40,141 bases of DNA, taken from Paenibacillus phocaeensis (GTDB taxonomy: Bacteria; Bacillota; Bacilli; Paenibacillales; Paenibacillaceae). The stretch's first letter is position 1, and each line of letters starts with the position of its first letter. Shown here piece by piece: positions 22,965 through 31,765 of the stretch. The DNA lies in NCBI RefSeq assembly GCF_900021165.1, contig NZ_FCOQ01000006.1, forward strand, positions 1 to 40,141. Direction: 5' to 3'. Below the pieces are notes generated by a model. That model had not been told where the DNA came from. It did no database searches and saw only the letters and a program-made list of their open reading frames with translations. The position numbers and the translations under genes are program-made.

Positions 22965-23900
22965 TTATTGCGGTTCAACCCTCGCCGCTTCCTGTGCCGG
23001 ATTGACCGGCGGATGCCCTTGAATCCACAGCTGGAGGATTTCATCCAACTCCAGGCTGCGGGTCTGCATCACCTGCAAGCCTTTGGCCGCAAGGCTCCGC
23101 TGCAGCTCCCCTTCATGCTGCTCCTGAACGACCAGCTTAGTCACCGACGGACCATCCACGCAGAGAATGGTGCCTTCCGGCAAATCCCCCGGCGAACATC
23201 CACCGCTGCGGATCCAGATTTCCTTCCAACTGCTGAACAGCTGGTCTTTCTCGGCCATCCCCAGCACCTGTCCCTGGTGCACCAATGCGATGTAGTCCGC
23301 CAGGCGCTTCACTTCCTCCGCGACATGAGTTGCGATCAATATCGTCATCTCCTCGCCGGCCATGAAATCCCGGAGCTCGTCGATCATGCTCTTCCAGGCA
23401 AACGGATCCAATCCGGAGGAAGGCTCATCGAGCAGCAGCACCTTCGGCCGGGCCGCCAGGGCCGCTGCGATTTCGAATTTTCGCCGCTCCCCTTTGGATA
23501 TCCGGTTTAATCGCTCCTGTCTTGGGATCTGAAATCGATCCATCAAGGTTTCAAAGAGCTTCTCGTCCCAGGACGGGTACCAATGGGACCTGAACTGAGC
23601 CGCCCGCTCCGCCGTCATATAATGTTCTTCCGCCTCCGGCGCTTCGGGAACATACCCGATTTGTTGGCGCAGCTCAATTGGCATTACTCCAGCAATAGTT
23701 TGCCCGAACCAGCGGATCTCCCCCGCATCCGGTCTGAGCGTCTGCTGGATCATTTGCATGATCGTGCTTTTTCCCGAACCGTTAGGACCGACCAGAGCTA
23801 CGATATACCCCTTCGGCACCTGCAGATGCAGCGGTCCAATCGTCTTGCGCCGCCCTTGTTTAAGCGCTCCGACCAGCTCAATTGCCATGGCTTGTTCCAT
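22965..23900 (-). CDS. ABC transporter ATP-binding protein (YtrB-like)
   Basis: 311 residues. Walker A GPNGSGKS, signature ISKGERRK, Walker B VLLLDEPSSGLDP and H-loop IATHVAEE are intact; the last 90 residues are a variable C-terminal domain. The ATG shares its A with the stop of the GntR gene (TAATG), so the two are coupled. The order GntR-ATPase is that of the ytrA-ytrB operon, which responds to cell-wall antibiotics in B. subtilis. The likely permease partner is the 24354-25076 gene. Confidence 0.9.
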   Translation of the reverse strand: MEQAMAIELVGALKQGRRKTIGPLHLQVPKGYIVALVGPNGSGKSTIMQMIQQTLRPDAGEIRWFGQTIAGVMPIELRQQIGYVPEAPEAEEHYMTAERAAQFRSHWYPSWDEKLFETLMDRFQIPRQERLNRISKGERRKFEIAAALAARPKVLLLDEPSSGLDPFAWKSMIDELRDFMAGEEMTILIATHVAEEVKRLADYIALVHQGQVLGMAEKDQLFSSWKEIWIRSGGCSPGDLPEGTILCVDGPSVTKLVVQEQHEGELQRSLAAKGLQVMQTRSLELDEILQLWIQGHPPVNPAQEAARVEPQ

Positions 23901-24313
23901 TAGTCCGTTCCCCCCTCGCTGGGCGCCGAATCATATTTCTGCTTAACGATTTGCAAAAACAGCTGCTTCAGCTCCTCCGCCCCATACTGCAGCGATTTTC
24001 CGGTATCGACGGCCTTCTCAATCGCTTCTTTCACGACAGCGGTGCGGTATTCATCGCGTTCCCCCGCACTCACTTTAGCGACGAAGGTGCCGGTACCCTG
24101 CCTGGTTCGAAGCAATCCCTCCGTCTCCAAATCCTGATAGACCCGGCGGACCGTAATCACGCTGCAGTTTAGAGCACCGGCGAACTCCCGGATGGATGGC
24201 AGCAGCGTCCCTTCTTCAATTTGCCCGCTGACGATCAGGGATCTAAGCTGCGACTCGATTTGATGATACATCGGCGCGGCGCTATTTTCGTTTATTTGAA
24301 TGGGAATCCACAC
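23900..24313 (-). CDS. GntR-family regulator, YtrA subfamily
   Basis: 137 residues: an N-terminal winged helix (MYHQIESQLRSLIVSG, LPSIREFAGALNCSVITVRRVYQDLETEGLL, then the GTGTFVA wing) and a short two-helix C-terminal tail, the compact YtrA layout. Such repressors control ABC operons and themselves. The GTG at 24313 has GGAGGTGAG about ten bases upstream. It is located inside the operon, after a permease gene, rather than first as in ytrA. Confidence 0.92.
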   Translation of the reverse strand: MWIPIQINENSAAPMYHQIESQLRSLIVSGQIEEGTLLPSIREFAGALNCSVITVRRVYQDLETEGLLRTRQGTGTFVAKVSAGERDEYRTAVVKEAIEKAVDTGKSLQYGAEELKQLFLQIVKQKYDSAPSEGGTD

Positions 24314-24353
24314 CTTTCTTGCTCACCTCCGCCTTACTCCCGATTTCCGTTCT

Positions 24354-25076
24354 TCATTTAGCCAAATCCCGATTCGTCAGTTTTCGTAGCGTCACCGAGC
24401 ACAGCAGGGTCAATCCCAGAGCCCCTCCAACTAAGGATCCCCACATCAAAGGCGACAAGAGGACGTAACGCCGGGAGTTCTCCAGTATGAAGGTTAGCAG
24501 GTTGCCTCCAAACCAATTCGTAACAACAGCGACCCCGCCAAGCCCCAGCATGAACAGAAACGTTAACCCTAAATAAACGCTGCCTTTCTTTAGAAGCTCA
24601 TAGTAGATGAACACCCCGTTGATCAGCAGGCCGTAACCAATCCAGGTGAAGCTGAACGCGAGAAAGGGCCCCGCCCCGATGGCATTGCCATTCATCAGGT
24701 ACGTTACGAGATAGAACCCGCCGTAGAACAAAATGCCGTTCAGCAATGTCGCCACTCCCAAATGGATCAGTCTGCTTCGAATCACCGTTTTCAGAGGAAT
24801 CGGCAACACGCGGTAATAACGGAGCATTTCGGTATATGAATCATCCTTAATGTAGTTAAATGATCGCCGGTTATATAGAAAACCCGTTAACGGAACCATG
24901 ATCAGCATCAGGAAATCGCTCATCGGATCCATCAAGCGGGTCTCTTCCCGAGCCCCGACCAGGCTGCCGAGCATCAAGGTAATGTACAGCGTGAAGATGA
25001 CGTTCCAGATCAGAAACAGCCGATCGTTTCGCAAATCCTTTTTGACAATCACCCAAGCGTCTTTCCAACTGTCCAA
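24354..25076 (-). CDS. ABC transporter permease, first gene of the GntR-ABC operon
   Basis: About 240 residues with six hydrophobic segments and no recognisable substrate domain. DDSYTEMLRYYRVLPIPLKTVIRSR is the basic cytoplasmic loop seen in ABC-2 type permeases of YtrC/D or bacteriocin-immunity type. Start uncertain: TTG at 25076 has AAGAGG eight bases upstream, while the open frame reaches 25124, where no ribosome binding site is seen. It is probably the membrane partner of the YtrB-like ATPase. A consensus promoter lies about 100 bases upstream. Confidence 0.8.
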   Translation of the reverse strand: MDSWKDAWVIVKKDLRNDRLFLIWNVIFTLYITLMLGSLVGAREETRLMDPMSDFLMLIMVPLTGFLYNRRSFNYIKDDSYTEMLRYYRVLPIPLKTVIRSRLIHLGVATLLNGILFYGGFYLVTYLMNGNAIGAGPFLAFSFTWIGYGLLINGVFIYYELLKKGSVYLGLTFLFMLGLGGVAVVTNWFGGNLLTFILENSRRYVLLSPLMWGSLVGGALGLTLLCSVTLRKLTNRDLAK

Positions 25077-25147
25077 ATCTATCAACCTCTTTTCAACCCC
25101 TTCGCCGATGGGTTTGATGATCACTGTGCTTACTGTTTATATCTTTA

Positions 25148-25181
25148 TACACAGTATAATCAGTGTACATATCCATGTCAA
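25148..25181 (-). promoter_or_regulatory. SigA promoter and overlapping operator of the GntR-ABC operon
   Basis: Minus-strand TTGACA (25181-25176), 17-base spacer, TATACT (25158-25153): near consensus. The inverted repeat TACAC-N10-GTGTA (25148-25167) covers the -10 box. It is a good candidate site for the YtrA-type repressor encoded in this operon. Confidence 0.75.
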
Positions 25182-25200
25182 CCTCTTCCTTATGCCGCGC

Positions 25201-25253
25201 AAAAAAAAGAAAAACGCCAACCGCGCGATTCCAAGGAATCCGCCATTGGCGTT
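25201..25253 (-). terminator. Terminator of the cta cluster
   Basis: Minus-strand stem AACGCCAA / TTGGCGTT with inner GGATTCC / GGAATC pairing, followed by TTTTTCTTTTTTTT. Confidence 0.85.
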
Positions 25254-25321
25254 ATAGATATTTCGGGATCTAAAGCTATTTTTCCGTCCCTGTATATACT
25301 TCGATCCGGTCCGCTGAGGAG

Positions 25322-25786
25322 CTACGCCCCCAGGATGACTTCCCACACCGGCTTGGTATGGCCGCCCGGATACATCAGGTACAGCAGTACGTAAACAGCC
25401 ACTCCGGTAACGGCGGTGCAGAACCAGATCACCGAGGTCACCCGGCCCCATTTCCGGTGTTTGGCGTATTTCGCCTTGAAGCCCAGCACCAGGGTGGTAA
25501 TGCCAAAAACAGCTGCAACGGTCGCCAGGATGATATGAAAGATGAGGAAGGTTTGATAATACCCTTTGAGATTGTCCGGTCCTCCCCAAGACGTGTTGCC
25601 GATAAATACGGTTCGCGACATGTAGATCACGAAGAACAACAGCGCAGCCACAGCCGCAGCGATCATCGTCTTTTTGTGGGCTTCCCGTTTCCCCTTGATG
25701 ATCAGCCCCCAACCGATCGCTACCAACACGGCACTAATCACGATAAACGATGTGCTTAGCGTTGGAAATAACGTAAACAGATCCAA
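25322..25786 (-). CDS. ctaM: DUF420 membrane protein, CtaM/YozB-type oxidase maturation factor
   Basis: 154 residues with four membrane helices. DUF420 markers are the histidines in KGKREAHKKTM, FLIFHIILA, KYAKHRKWGR and the RTVFIGNTSWGG loop. CtaM of S. aureus is needed for activity of haem-A-dependent terminal oxidases; YozB is the B. subtilis homologue. It is last in the cta cluster, 44 bases after ctaG, which fits an assembly role for this caa3 enzyme. Confidence 0.88.
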   Translation of the reverse strand: MDLFTLFPTLSTSFIVISAVLVAIGWGLIIKGKREAHKKTMIAAAVAALLFFVIYMSRTVFIGNTSWGGPDNLKGYYQTFLIFHIILATVAAVFGITTLVLGFKAKYAKHRKWGRVTSVIWFCTAVTGVAVYVLLYLMYPGGHTKPVWEVILGA

Positions 25787-25830
25787 TTTGCATCCTCCTA
25801 AACGTTTTGTGAGGGATCCTTCTCCCGATC

Positions 25831-26781
25831 CTAAGATCCGGTCTGAGGCGGGGGTGGATTCAGCGGGGCCTCAGGCAATCCCGTTCCTATCGTCTCTTCT
25901 TCCTCGGCGTTCTCCCGGTTCTCTTGCTTGTACCACTGGAAGAAAACATAGGCCAGCATCGACGCAAAGATAAATTCCTGAATGAACTTCATCAGGATTC
26001 CACCCACCTGTTGATCGATATCGGGCTGCAGGTAACCAAAGAACTGCGGACCGCCGAACTGGCGGAGCAGCATCGCCGGATCCCCCGCCACGCAATAGCC
26101 CATCGCCCGCGCCCAAACCGCAGGATCGCTGTACGTCGCGTAAAGCGGCTCGTCAGCGAAGATAATCAAGCCGCAGGCCGGCGTCAACAGCACCATGTTG
26201 AGGAAGATGAAGCCCATCTTCTTGAGTCCCTGCACCCCCGCACGCTCCGGCAGCGGATTGACCAGCGTCCACCACATCAGTCCTGCCGCAATAAACAAGA
26301 TAATGTAATACAGGCGGTGCACCCCAAAGTGCAGCATAACATAGTCATGAACCACCGGCAGATGGTAAAACGAAAACAACCCGTTAAAAACCACAGCCGC
26401 GACGACCGGGCGGGCGAACACTTTCAGCTTCCTGAGCGGGCTTGCAGCAAGATAAGCGGTCACCTTGCGCCAGACCCACGGCGGCAGCCCCAGCATCAAG
26501 AGCGGCGGCGCCAACAGATAGGACAACGCCATGCTGAGCATGTGGAAGCTGAACATCATATGGCCCAGCAGTTCCACCGGACCGCCTTGAGCCAGATAGA
26601 GCAGCAGCATTCCGGTAATGAATAACAGCTTCCGTCCAACCGGAACACGGGATTCGCCCTCTGCCCATTTCTCACCGCCCGGCCCAATCAGCACGAAATA
26701 TCCGGCTGTCACCAGCAGCATCAAAGCCAGAAATACCGGGCTCCATACGGCTGTAAAACTAAAATATTCTAATCCCAGCAC
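25831..26781 (-). CDS. ctaG: Cytochrome c oxidase assembly factor CtaG
   Basis: 316 residues and about seven membrane helices; the caa3_CtaG domain fills most of it. FHMLSMALSYLLAPPLLMLGLP and LFSFYHLPVVHDYVM in pieces carry conserved histidines thought to take part in copper delivery. The GTG at 26781 is chosen because AAGGAGGG sits seven bases upstream; the frame is open to 26820 without another site. The C-terminal 25 residues are polar and Pro-rich. A hairpin separates it from ctaF, which could reduce its expression relative to the structural subunits. Confidence 0.9.
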   Translation of the reverse strand: MLGLEYFSFTAVWSPVFLALMLLVTAGYFVLIGPGGEKWAEGESRVPVGRKLLFITGMLLLYLAQGGPVELLGHMMFSFHMLSMALSYLLAPPLLMLGLPPWVWRKVTAYLAASPLRKLKVFARPVVAAVVFNGLFSFYHLPVVHDYVMLHFGVHRLYYIILFIAAGLMWWTLVNPLPERAGVQGLKKMGFIFLNMVLLTPACGLIIFADEPLYATYSDPAVWARAMGYCVAGDPAMLLRQFGGPQFFGYLQPDIDQQVGGILMKFIQEFIFASMLAYVFFQWYKQENRENAEEEETIGTGLPEAPLNPPPPQTGS

Positions 26782-26846
26782 GGCAAACCCTCCTTCCGCA
26801 GCGCCGTCAGTTCTGTCCAAATTGTGAACAAGGCCTCATATACGAC

Positions 26847-26886
26847 AAAAACGGTGACAGCGCCCCCCTGGGACGGTACCGTTTTT
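26847..26886 (-). terminator. Hairpin between ctaF and ctaG
   Basis: Stem AAAACGGT / ACCGTTTT with further GC pairing inside, and TTTTTG on the minus strand. It probably attenuates read-through from ctaF into ctaG. Confidence 0.6.
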
Positions 26887-26921
26887 GCGCCTTACTTATC
26901 ATTATCTTACAGATGAACCTG

Positions 26922-27242
26922 TTACCACCACATCCAGTACAAAGCGGCAATAATCGCAGTAAACGCGACAAAAAATCCGCCGGCCATGAAGACGATCGGG
27001 ATCAAATGCCCCTTATCCTTCATGTGCATCCAGTAGCCCAGTTGAACCAGCACCTGCAGCACGGCCATCACCAGCAGCAATATGACCGTGAAGGCGGTAT
27101 TAACTCCGCCGGCCGCTACTGCCGCAAAGGCGATCAAGGTCAACACGATGGAGAATATAAACGCGATAATATGTTTCTCCGGACCTTCATGACGCTGACG
27201 GTGTTTTACCGCCGGTGAACCGTTCGATTCTTGATTGACCAT
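26922..27242 (-). CDS. ctaF: Cytochrome c oxidase (caa3) subunit IV
   Basis: 106 residues with three membrane helices: about 24-46, 49-72 and 82-104. LGYWMHMKDKGH is the family mark between helices two and three. It is a small structural subunit of the caa3 complex. The ATG is four bases after the ctaE stop, with AAGGTGG upstream. Confidence 0.92.
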   Translation of the reverse strand: MVNQESNGSPAVKHRQRHEGPEKHIIAFIFSIVLTLIAFAAVAAGGVNTAFTVILLLVMAVLQVLVQLGYWMHMKDKGHLIPIVFMAGGFFVAFTAIIAALYWMWW

Positions 27243-27245
27243 CCG

Positions 27246-27872
27246 TTAGACCACCTTTCCGAGCAGGTAGACAACCGTGAAGATGAACACCCAGACAACG
27301 TCGATGAAATGCCAGTAAATGGCCGAGACGTAAATCTTCGGCGCCGTGACGACGGTCAAGCCCTTTTTAAAGAGTTGCCCGATAAGCAGTGAAATCCACA
27401 AAATCCCGAACAAGACGTGCGCTCCGTGGAAACCGACCAGCGTATAGAACGCCGAACTGAACGCGCTTGTCGTCATGCCGTATTCCTCATGCAGCACGTA
27501 TTCGGCAAACTCGTAAATCTCCAGCACCAGGAAGGCGAGGCCAAGCAATACGGTGACACCTAACCAGCCTGCCAGCTTTCCCTTGTCGCCGCGATGCATC
27601 GCCTGAATGGCGAATACGCTCGTTAAACTGCTGACCAAGAGGATAAAGGTTGCAGCCGCCGTCATCGGCAAGTTAAACAACTCGCTCGCCGACGGGCCGT
27701 CTGCGATTTGGTTGCGCAAGGCCAGGAAGGTCGCGAACAAAGTACCGAACAGGACGGCCTCTCCCCCGAGAAACAACCAGAAGCCCAAAATTTTATTGCG
27801 GCCTTCCAGCGTCGCCTTCTCCGGTTCGTGCGGCAATGTGCCTGTGACCTGCGATGTGTTTGGTGTACTCAT
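27246..27872 (-). CDS. ctaE: Cytochrome c oxidase (caa3) subunit III
   Basis: 208 residues with five membrane helices, the five-helix form found in Bacillus-type oxidases. GFWLFLGGEAVLFGTLFATF is the start of helix one, and VGFHGAHVLFGILW and IYWHFIDVVWVFIFTVVYL are the conserved C-terminal helices. The ATG overlaps the ctaD stop by four bases, so the two are coupled. Confidence 0.95.
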   Translation of the reverse strand: MSTPNTSQVTGTLPHEPEKATLEGRNKILGFWLFLGGEAVLFGTLFATFLALRNQIADGPSASELFNLPMTAAATFILLVSSLTSVFAIQAMHRGDKGKLAGWLGVTVLLGLAFLVLEIYEFAEYVLHEEYGMTTSAFSSAFYTLVGFHGAHVLFGILWISLLIGQLFKKGLTVVTAPKIYVSAIYWHFIDVVWVFIFTVVYLLGKVV

Positions 27873-29758
27873 GCTTCGACCCCCTTCCCCTTCAGTTCTT
27901 CCGGTTCGATGTGCCAGCCGTGATCGTCATACAAGGAGCGAAGCAGCATGCACAGGAACGTGATCGCTAAACCGATGCCGACAACGATATAGTTGTTGAA
28001 CAGGAAATTCATCAGGCTGTTGCCGAAATCATCGTTGGTGAACATGAAGCCCAACCCGGCGATGAACAAGCCCACCGACATCACAAAAGGAAGAATCGTT
28101 GGCGACGGCATGTGGATCGGCCCAACCGGCTCAGCCGGTGTCATTTCCTTATTGCCTGCCATCTTCTCTTTCCAGAACGCATCGATGCCGCGTACCAATG
28201 GAATTTGCTTGAAGTTGTATTCTTCCGGCGGCGACGGGATCGCCCATTCCAATGTACGTCCGTCTTCCCAGGCGTCGCCCGCGACGCCTTTCGGTTTTCT
28301 CGTCGTGATCGCGATATTCACCAGGAACAAAATCACCCCAACGCCCATCAGGAACGCACCGATCGTACTGACCAGGTTCATCAGATCGAAGCCCTGATTT
28401 GGCAAATACGTAAAGACGCGGCGCTGCATCCCGATCAATCCGAGGAAATGCTGCACGAAGAACGTCATATGGAAGCCGATAATGAAGAACCAAAACTCCC
28501 ATTTACCCAGTCTTTCATCCAGGATGCGGCCAAACATCTTCGGCCACCAGTAATGCAGACCGGCAAACAATCCAAGCACCAGACCGCCGACGATAACGTA
28601 GTGGAAATGCGCGACTACGAAATAAGTGTCATGATACTGGTAGTCCGCCGGCGCCGAAGCCAGCATGACCCCCGTAACGCCGCCCATTACGAACGTCGGG
28701 ATAAATCCGGAAGCAAACAGGTTCGCCGTCGTAAAGCGGATTTGCCCGCCCCACATCGTGAACAGCCAGTTGAAGATTTTGATCCCCGTCGGAACGGCGA
28801 TCAGCATCGTGGCGATGGAGAACAGCGCGTTGGCCACCGGCCCCATCCCTGTCGTAAACATATGGTGCGCCCAAACCATGAAGCCGAGGAAGGCAATCAG
28901 GATCGTAGCGAATACCATCGAGCTATAACCGAACAGCCGCTTGCGCGAGAATGTACTTACGACCTCGGAGATTACCCCGAACGCCGGCAAAATCAAAATG
29001 TAAACTTCGGGGTGACCGAAGATCCAGAAAATATGCTGCCACAACACCGGGTTGCCGCCGCTCTCCACATTAAAGAAGTTAGCGCCGAGAATCCGGTCGA
29101 ACGTAAGCAGAACCAGACCTACCGTGATCGCCGGAAAAGCGAACAGGATCATTGCCGATGTCACGAACGAGGTCCAGGTAAACATCGGCATCCGCATAAA
29201 GGACATCCCTGGCGCACGCATCGTAATGATCGTTGCCAGGAAGTTAATACCGCCGATCAAAGTCCCAAGACCGGCGATCTGTAGGCCGATGGTATAGAAA
29301 TCGACCCCGTGCGTCAAGCTGTACGCCGATGAGGACAGCGGCGTGTACGAAGTCCAGCCGGCATCCGGCGCACCGCCCATGATCCAGCTGAGGTTCAGCA
29401 GCAAGCCGCCGAACAGGAAAGTCCAAAACCCGAGGGCGTTCAAGAATGGAAACGCCACGTCCCGGGCCCCGATTTGCAGCGGGATGACCGCATTCATCAG
29501 GGCGAAAATCACCGGCATCACGCCGAGGAAAATCATCGTCGTGCCGTGCATTGTAATTAGTTCGTTAAATTGCTGCGCCGTTACAAAGTCGTTCATCGGT
29601 TTCGCCAGCTGCACGCGGATCAGCAATGCCTCGATACCGCCAATCCCAAAGAAGAAACCGCCCGCCACCAAATACAAAATGGCGATTTTCTTGTGATCGA
29701 CCGTCGTCAACCAGTCCATTAACCCCTTGTGCCGCTTGACAGTGTGAGCATGAGCCAA
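27869..29758 (-). CDS. ctaD: Cytochrome c oxidase (caa3) subunit I
   Basis: 629 residues. This is the catalytic proton-pumping subunit with haem a and the haem a3-CuB centre. Ligands are all present: His71 (TMHGTT), His249 and Tyr253 (IFGHPEVYI, CuB ligand and cross-linked Tyr), His298-His299 (CuB), His384 and His386 (AHFHYV, haem a3 and haem a). Two extra C-terminal helices, as in Bacillus CtaD, follow the canonical twelve. The start is TTG at 29758, with AGGGGG eight bases upstream. Confidence 0.96.
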   Translation of the reverse strand: MAHAHTVKRHKGLMDWLTTVDHKKIAILYLVAGGFFFGIGGIEALLIRVQLAKPMNDFVTAQQFNELITMHGTTMIFLGVMPVIFALMNAVIPLQIGARDVAFPFLNALGFWTFLFGGLLLNLSWIMGGAPDAGWTSYTPLSSSAYSLTHGVDFYTIGLQIAGLGTLIGGINFLATIITMRAPGMSFMRMPMFTWTSFVTSAMILFAFPAITVGLVLLTFDRILGANFFNVESGGNPVLWQHIFWIFGHPEVYILILPAFGVISEVVSTFSRKRLFGYSSMVFATILIAFLGFMVWAHHMFTTGMGPVANALFSIATMLIAVPTGIKIFNWLFTMWGGQIRFTTANLFASGFIPTFVMGGVTGVMLASAPADYQYHDTYFVVAHFHYVIVGGLVLGLFAGLHYWWPKMFGRILDERLGKWEFWFFIIGFHMTFFVQHFLGLIGMQRRVFTYLPNQGFDLMNLVSTIGAFLMGVGVILFLVNIAITTRKPKGVAGDAWEDGRTLEWAIPSPPEEYNFKQIPLVRGIDAFWKEKMAGNKEMTPAEPVGPIHMPSPTILPFVMSVGLFIAGLGFMFTNDDFGNSLMNFLFNNYIVVGIGLAITFLCMLLRSLYDDHGWHIEPEELKGKGVEA

Positions 29759-29817
29759 GGTTTGTACCCCCTCTTTTAATTCCTATCCATCCATGCCGTC
29801 CATAGAGGCACGCAAGA

Positions 29818-30876
29818 TTAATAAGATAATTTGCTGTTTGCCAAGTAGTCGGCGATCGCTTCGATTTCCGCATCCGTCAATCCGAGATCTTCTTTCGGAT
29901 TTGGCATTTTGTTGCCCGGTTTCACCTTCTGCGGATCTGTCAGCCATTCCACCAAATTATCCTTGACCGGTTTGCCATCGATCGGTTTGCCGGACGCTTC
30001 CGCATTATGTAAAATGCTCGCTACCGTCTCTCTGCTGCCGATCCCTGTCAGGTTAGGCCCGATGGGTCCGCCTTGGTCGCCTACGGCGTGGCAGCTCAAG
30101 CATTGCGTCTTAAATACTTCGGCCACAGCCGGGTCTTGAATCGTCTGTACCGGCGCCTTCATCGCATCAACCCAACGGTCGAAAGATTCCTGGCTCACCG
30201 CCTTGACTTTGAACTCCATGAAGGCATGGGATTTCCCGCATAGCTCGGCGCACTTCCCGAGGTAAACCCCTTCGTTCGTGGCTTCCAGCCAAGCTTTGTT
30301 AATTGTTCCGTCCGTATTCGTATCCGTTTTGCCGCCGAGCGAAGGCACCCAGAAGGAGTGCAGCACGTCCGCCGTCTTCAGCTCAAGCGCGATCTTCTTG
30401 CCCGTAGGAATAATCAAGTCCTGGGCCGTTGTAATTCCGTATTCCGGATAAGTGAATTCCCACCAGAATAAATGCGAGGTCACTTTGACCTTCACTGCAT
30501 TTGCATCCTTCGAATAATCCTCGCCAAAAGCAAATACCTTCTGCACCGTAGCAACCGCCAGGATCAGCACCAGAACCAGCGGAATCGCCGTCCAGATGAT
30601 CTCCAGCTTATGATTGCCTTCAACTTGCTTCGGAATATCCGTTTGTCCCGGCTTGCGGCGGTACTTGACCCACACGTATGCCGCGATTCCGAATACGATC
30701 AGCATGACCACTACCATGATCGTAATCGACAGTTTAATTAGTCCGAGCTGCCCCTCGGCCACCGGACCCTGCGGTCTAAGCACGGACAGGTCTTCGCGGC
30801 CGCATGCGGACAAGAGGAACGCCAGCATGGCAAACATAGGTGCCAGCCGCTTAACAGCCTTCCACGGTTTCATCAT
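29818..30876 (-). CDS. ctaC: Cytochrome c oxidase (caa3) subunit II with fused cytochrome c
   Basis: 352 residues. A lipoprotein signal ends at LSAC (Cys25), two membrane helices follow (about 47-70 and 92-112), then the CuA domain with His173, Cys209, Cys213, His217 and Met220 (CAELCGKSHAFM). The C-terminal 100 residues are a cytochrome c domain with CLSCH (259-263) and a likely axial Met324 (NKMPNP). The fusion makes this a caa3 oxidase. It accepts electrons on the outer face. It is first in the cta operon; ctaA and ctaB (haem A synthesis) are not in the window. Confidence 0.96.
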   Translation of the reverse strand: MMKPWKAVKRLAPMFAMLAFLLSACGREDLSVLRPQGPVAEGQLGLIKLSITIMVVVMLIVFGIAAYVWVKYRRKPGQTDIPKQVEGNHKLEIIWTAIPLVLVLILAVATVQKVFAFGEDYSKDANAVKVKVTSHLFWWEFTYPEYGITTAQDLIIPTGKKIALELKTADVLHSFWVPSLGGKTDTNTDGTINKAWLEATNEGVYLGKCAELCGKSHAFMEFKVKAVSQESFDRWVDAMKAPVQTIQDPAVAEVFKTQCLSCHAVGDQGGPIGPNLTGIGSRETVASILHNAEASGKPIDGKPVKDNLVEWLTDPQKVKPGNKMPNPKEDLGLTDAEIEAIADYLANSKLSY

Positions 30877-31001
30877 TGATCTACCCCACTTCTTACGTTT
30901 TCTTCCGCAGCATCACAGAGATTTCCAGCCTGTAGCAGCTCAAAAATCTACCTGTCTATCACGGAAACTACATTCCTGTCAATTAAAACAATCACCTATT
31001 A

Positions 31002-31030
31002 AATATATGATCGAACCCCTCGTTTGTCAA
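31002..31030 (-). promoter_or_regulatory. SigA promoter of the cta operon
   Basis: Minus-strand TTGACA (31030-31025), 17-base spacer, TATATT (31007-31002). A transcript starting near 30995 would have a leader of about 120 nt before ctaC. Confidence 0.75.
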
Positions 31031-31043
31031 TGATTCAGGGGCA

Positions 31044-31060
31044 GTTCACAAATTGTTCAA
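31044..31060. promoter_or_regulatory. 11-bp phased GTTCAC repeat upstream of the cta promoter
   Basis: GTTCAC-AAATT-GTTCAA on the plus strand (TTTGTGAAC on the minus strand), just upstream of the -35 box. The half-site TTTGTGAAC resembles the ResD consensus TTTGTGAAT, and period and half-site equal those upstream of the response regulator at 20610-20637. An OmpR-type activator site is likely. Confidence 0.45.
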
Positions 31061-31090
31061 AAATCCGAGAAGCCGCACCACAAAAGGTTT

Positions 31091-31104
31091 TGTTAACGTT
31101 TTCT
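31091..31104 (-). promoter_or_regulatory. Possible cre (CcpA) site upstream of ctaC
   Basis: Minus-strand AGAAAACGTTAACA differs at about two positions from the cre pattern TGAAARCGYTTWCN. Oxidase genes of Bacillus are under catabolite control. The site lies about 60 bp upstream of the -35, so mode of action is unclear. Confidence 0.35.
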
Positions 31105-31289
31105 CCCATTCGACACCGACTGAAAAGGCTGCCAATTTTGAACATTTATCGGCGAATTATGACGTTTTCTTGCTCTGCTTCATTTTTGACATTTCTTCAA
31201 ACTTTATTTCATTTTGATTGAAGAAATTTGCGTTTTATAGCCCGGGATCCGGTCTTCATTGGGGAATTACTAAGGGCGCGGCAGCCAGG

Positions 31290-31715
31290 GGGTAGATCAA
31301 TGCGGAGAGAGTGTTGGGAGGCCCGGGAGATCGGTACGCGGACCAAGGTATGACTAAGTCTTGAGGGATGAGGGTGCGGGATGGGGGTGGGATGGGTGCC
31401 GGGAGATGCGAGGTGCCAGGGCGGCGTGGTGCCGAGGTTGACGTGGTGCGGGAGTGTGCAAGGTGGGGCGAGTGGCCTAATGCGGGTGAAGTTGGTGTGT
31501 TGACGAGGGCGACGTGGTGTGGGAGGCGAGTGTGGTGCTGAGGGCAGAGTGCCAAAGGAAGCGTAGTGTGGATACGAGTGTGGTGTTCCGATAGAGGGCA
31601 TACCGAGGGGGGCGTAGTGTCTAGGGCAGCGTCTTGCTGGAGAGTGCGAGGTGCTGCGAGTGGCGTGGTGGTGCGAGGTGTTGACGAGGGCGACGTGGTG
31701 CGGGGTGCCATAACA
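31290..31715. repeat. GTG-rich, strand-biased degenerate repeat block
   Basis: About 425 bp in which the plus strand is strongly G-rich, built from short motifs such as GACGTGGTG, GCGAGTGTGGTG and GTGCGAGGTG. A 23-bp sequence starting GTGTTGACGAGGGCGAC occurs exactly at 31497-31519 and again at 31678-31700. The open minus-strand frame here is low-complexity His/Pro/Thr/Ser and has no ribosome binding site, so it is probably not a gene. Confidence 0.65.
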
Positions 31716-31765
31716 AGATGGAATGCCATGGAGAAGTAAGTTTCGCTAATATCTTGCGCCGGAGG

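Noticed and set aside
28112..29284. 390-residue plus-strand open frame
   Set aside because: Antisense to ctaD, which carries all haem and copper ligands. Composition is Arg/His/Gln-rich noise.
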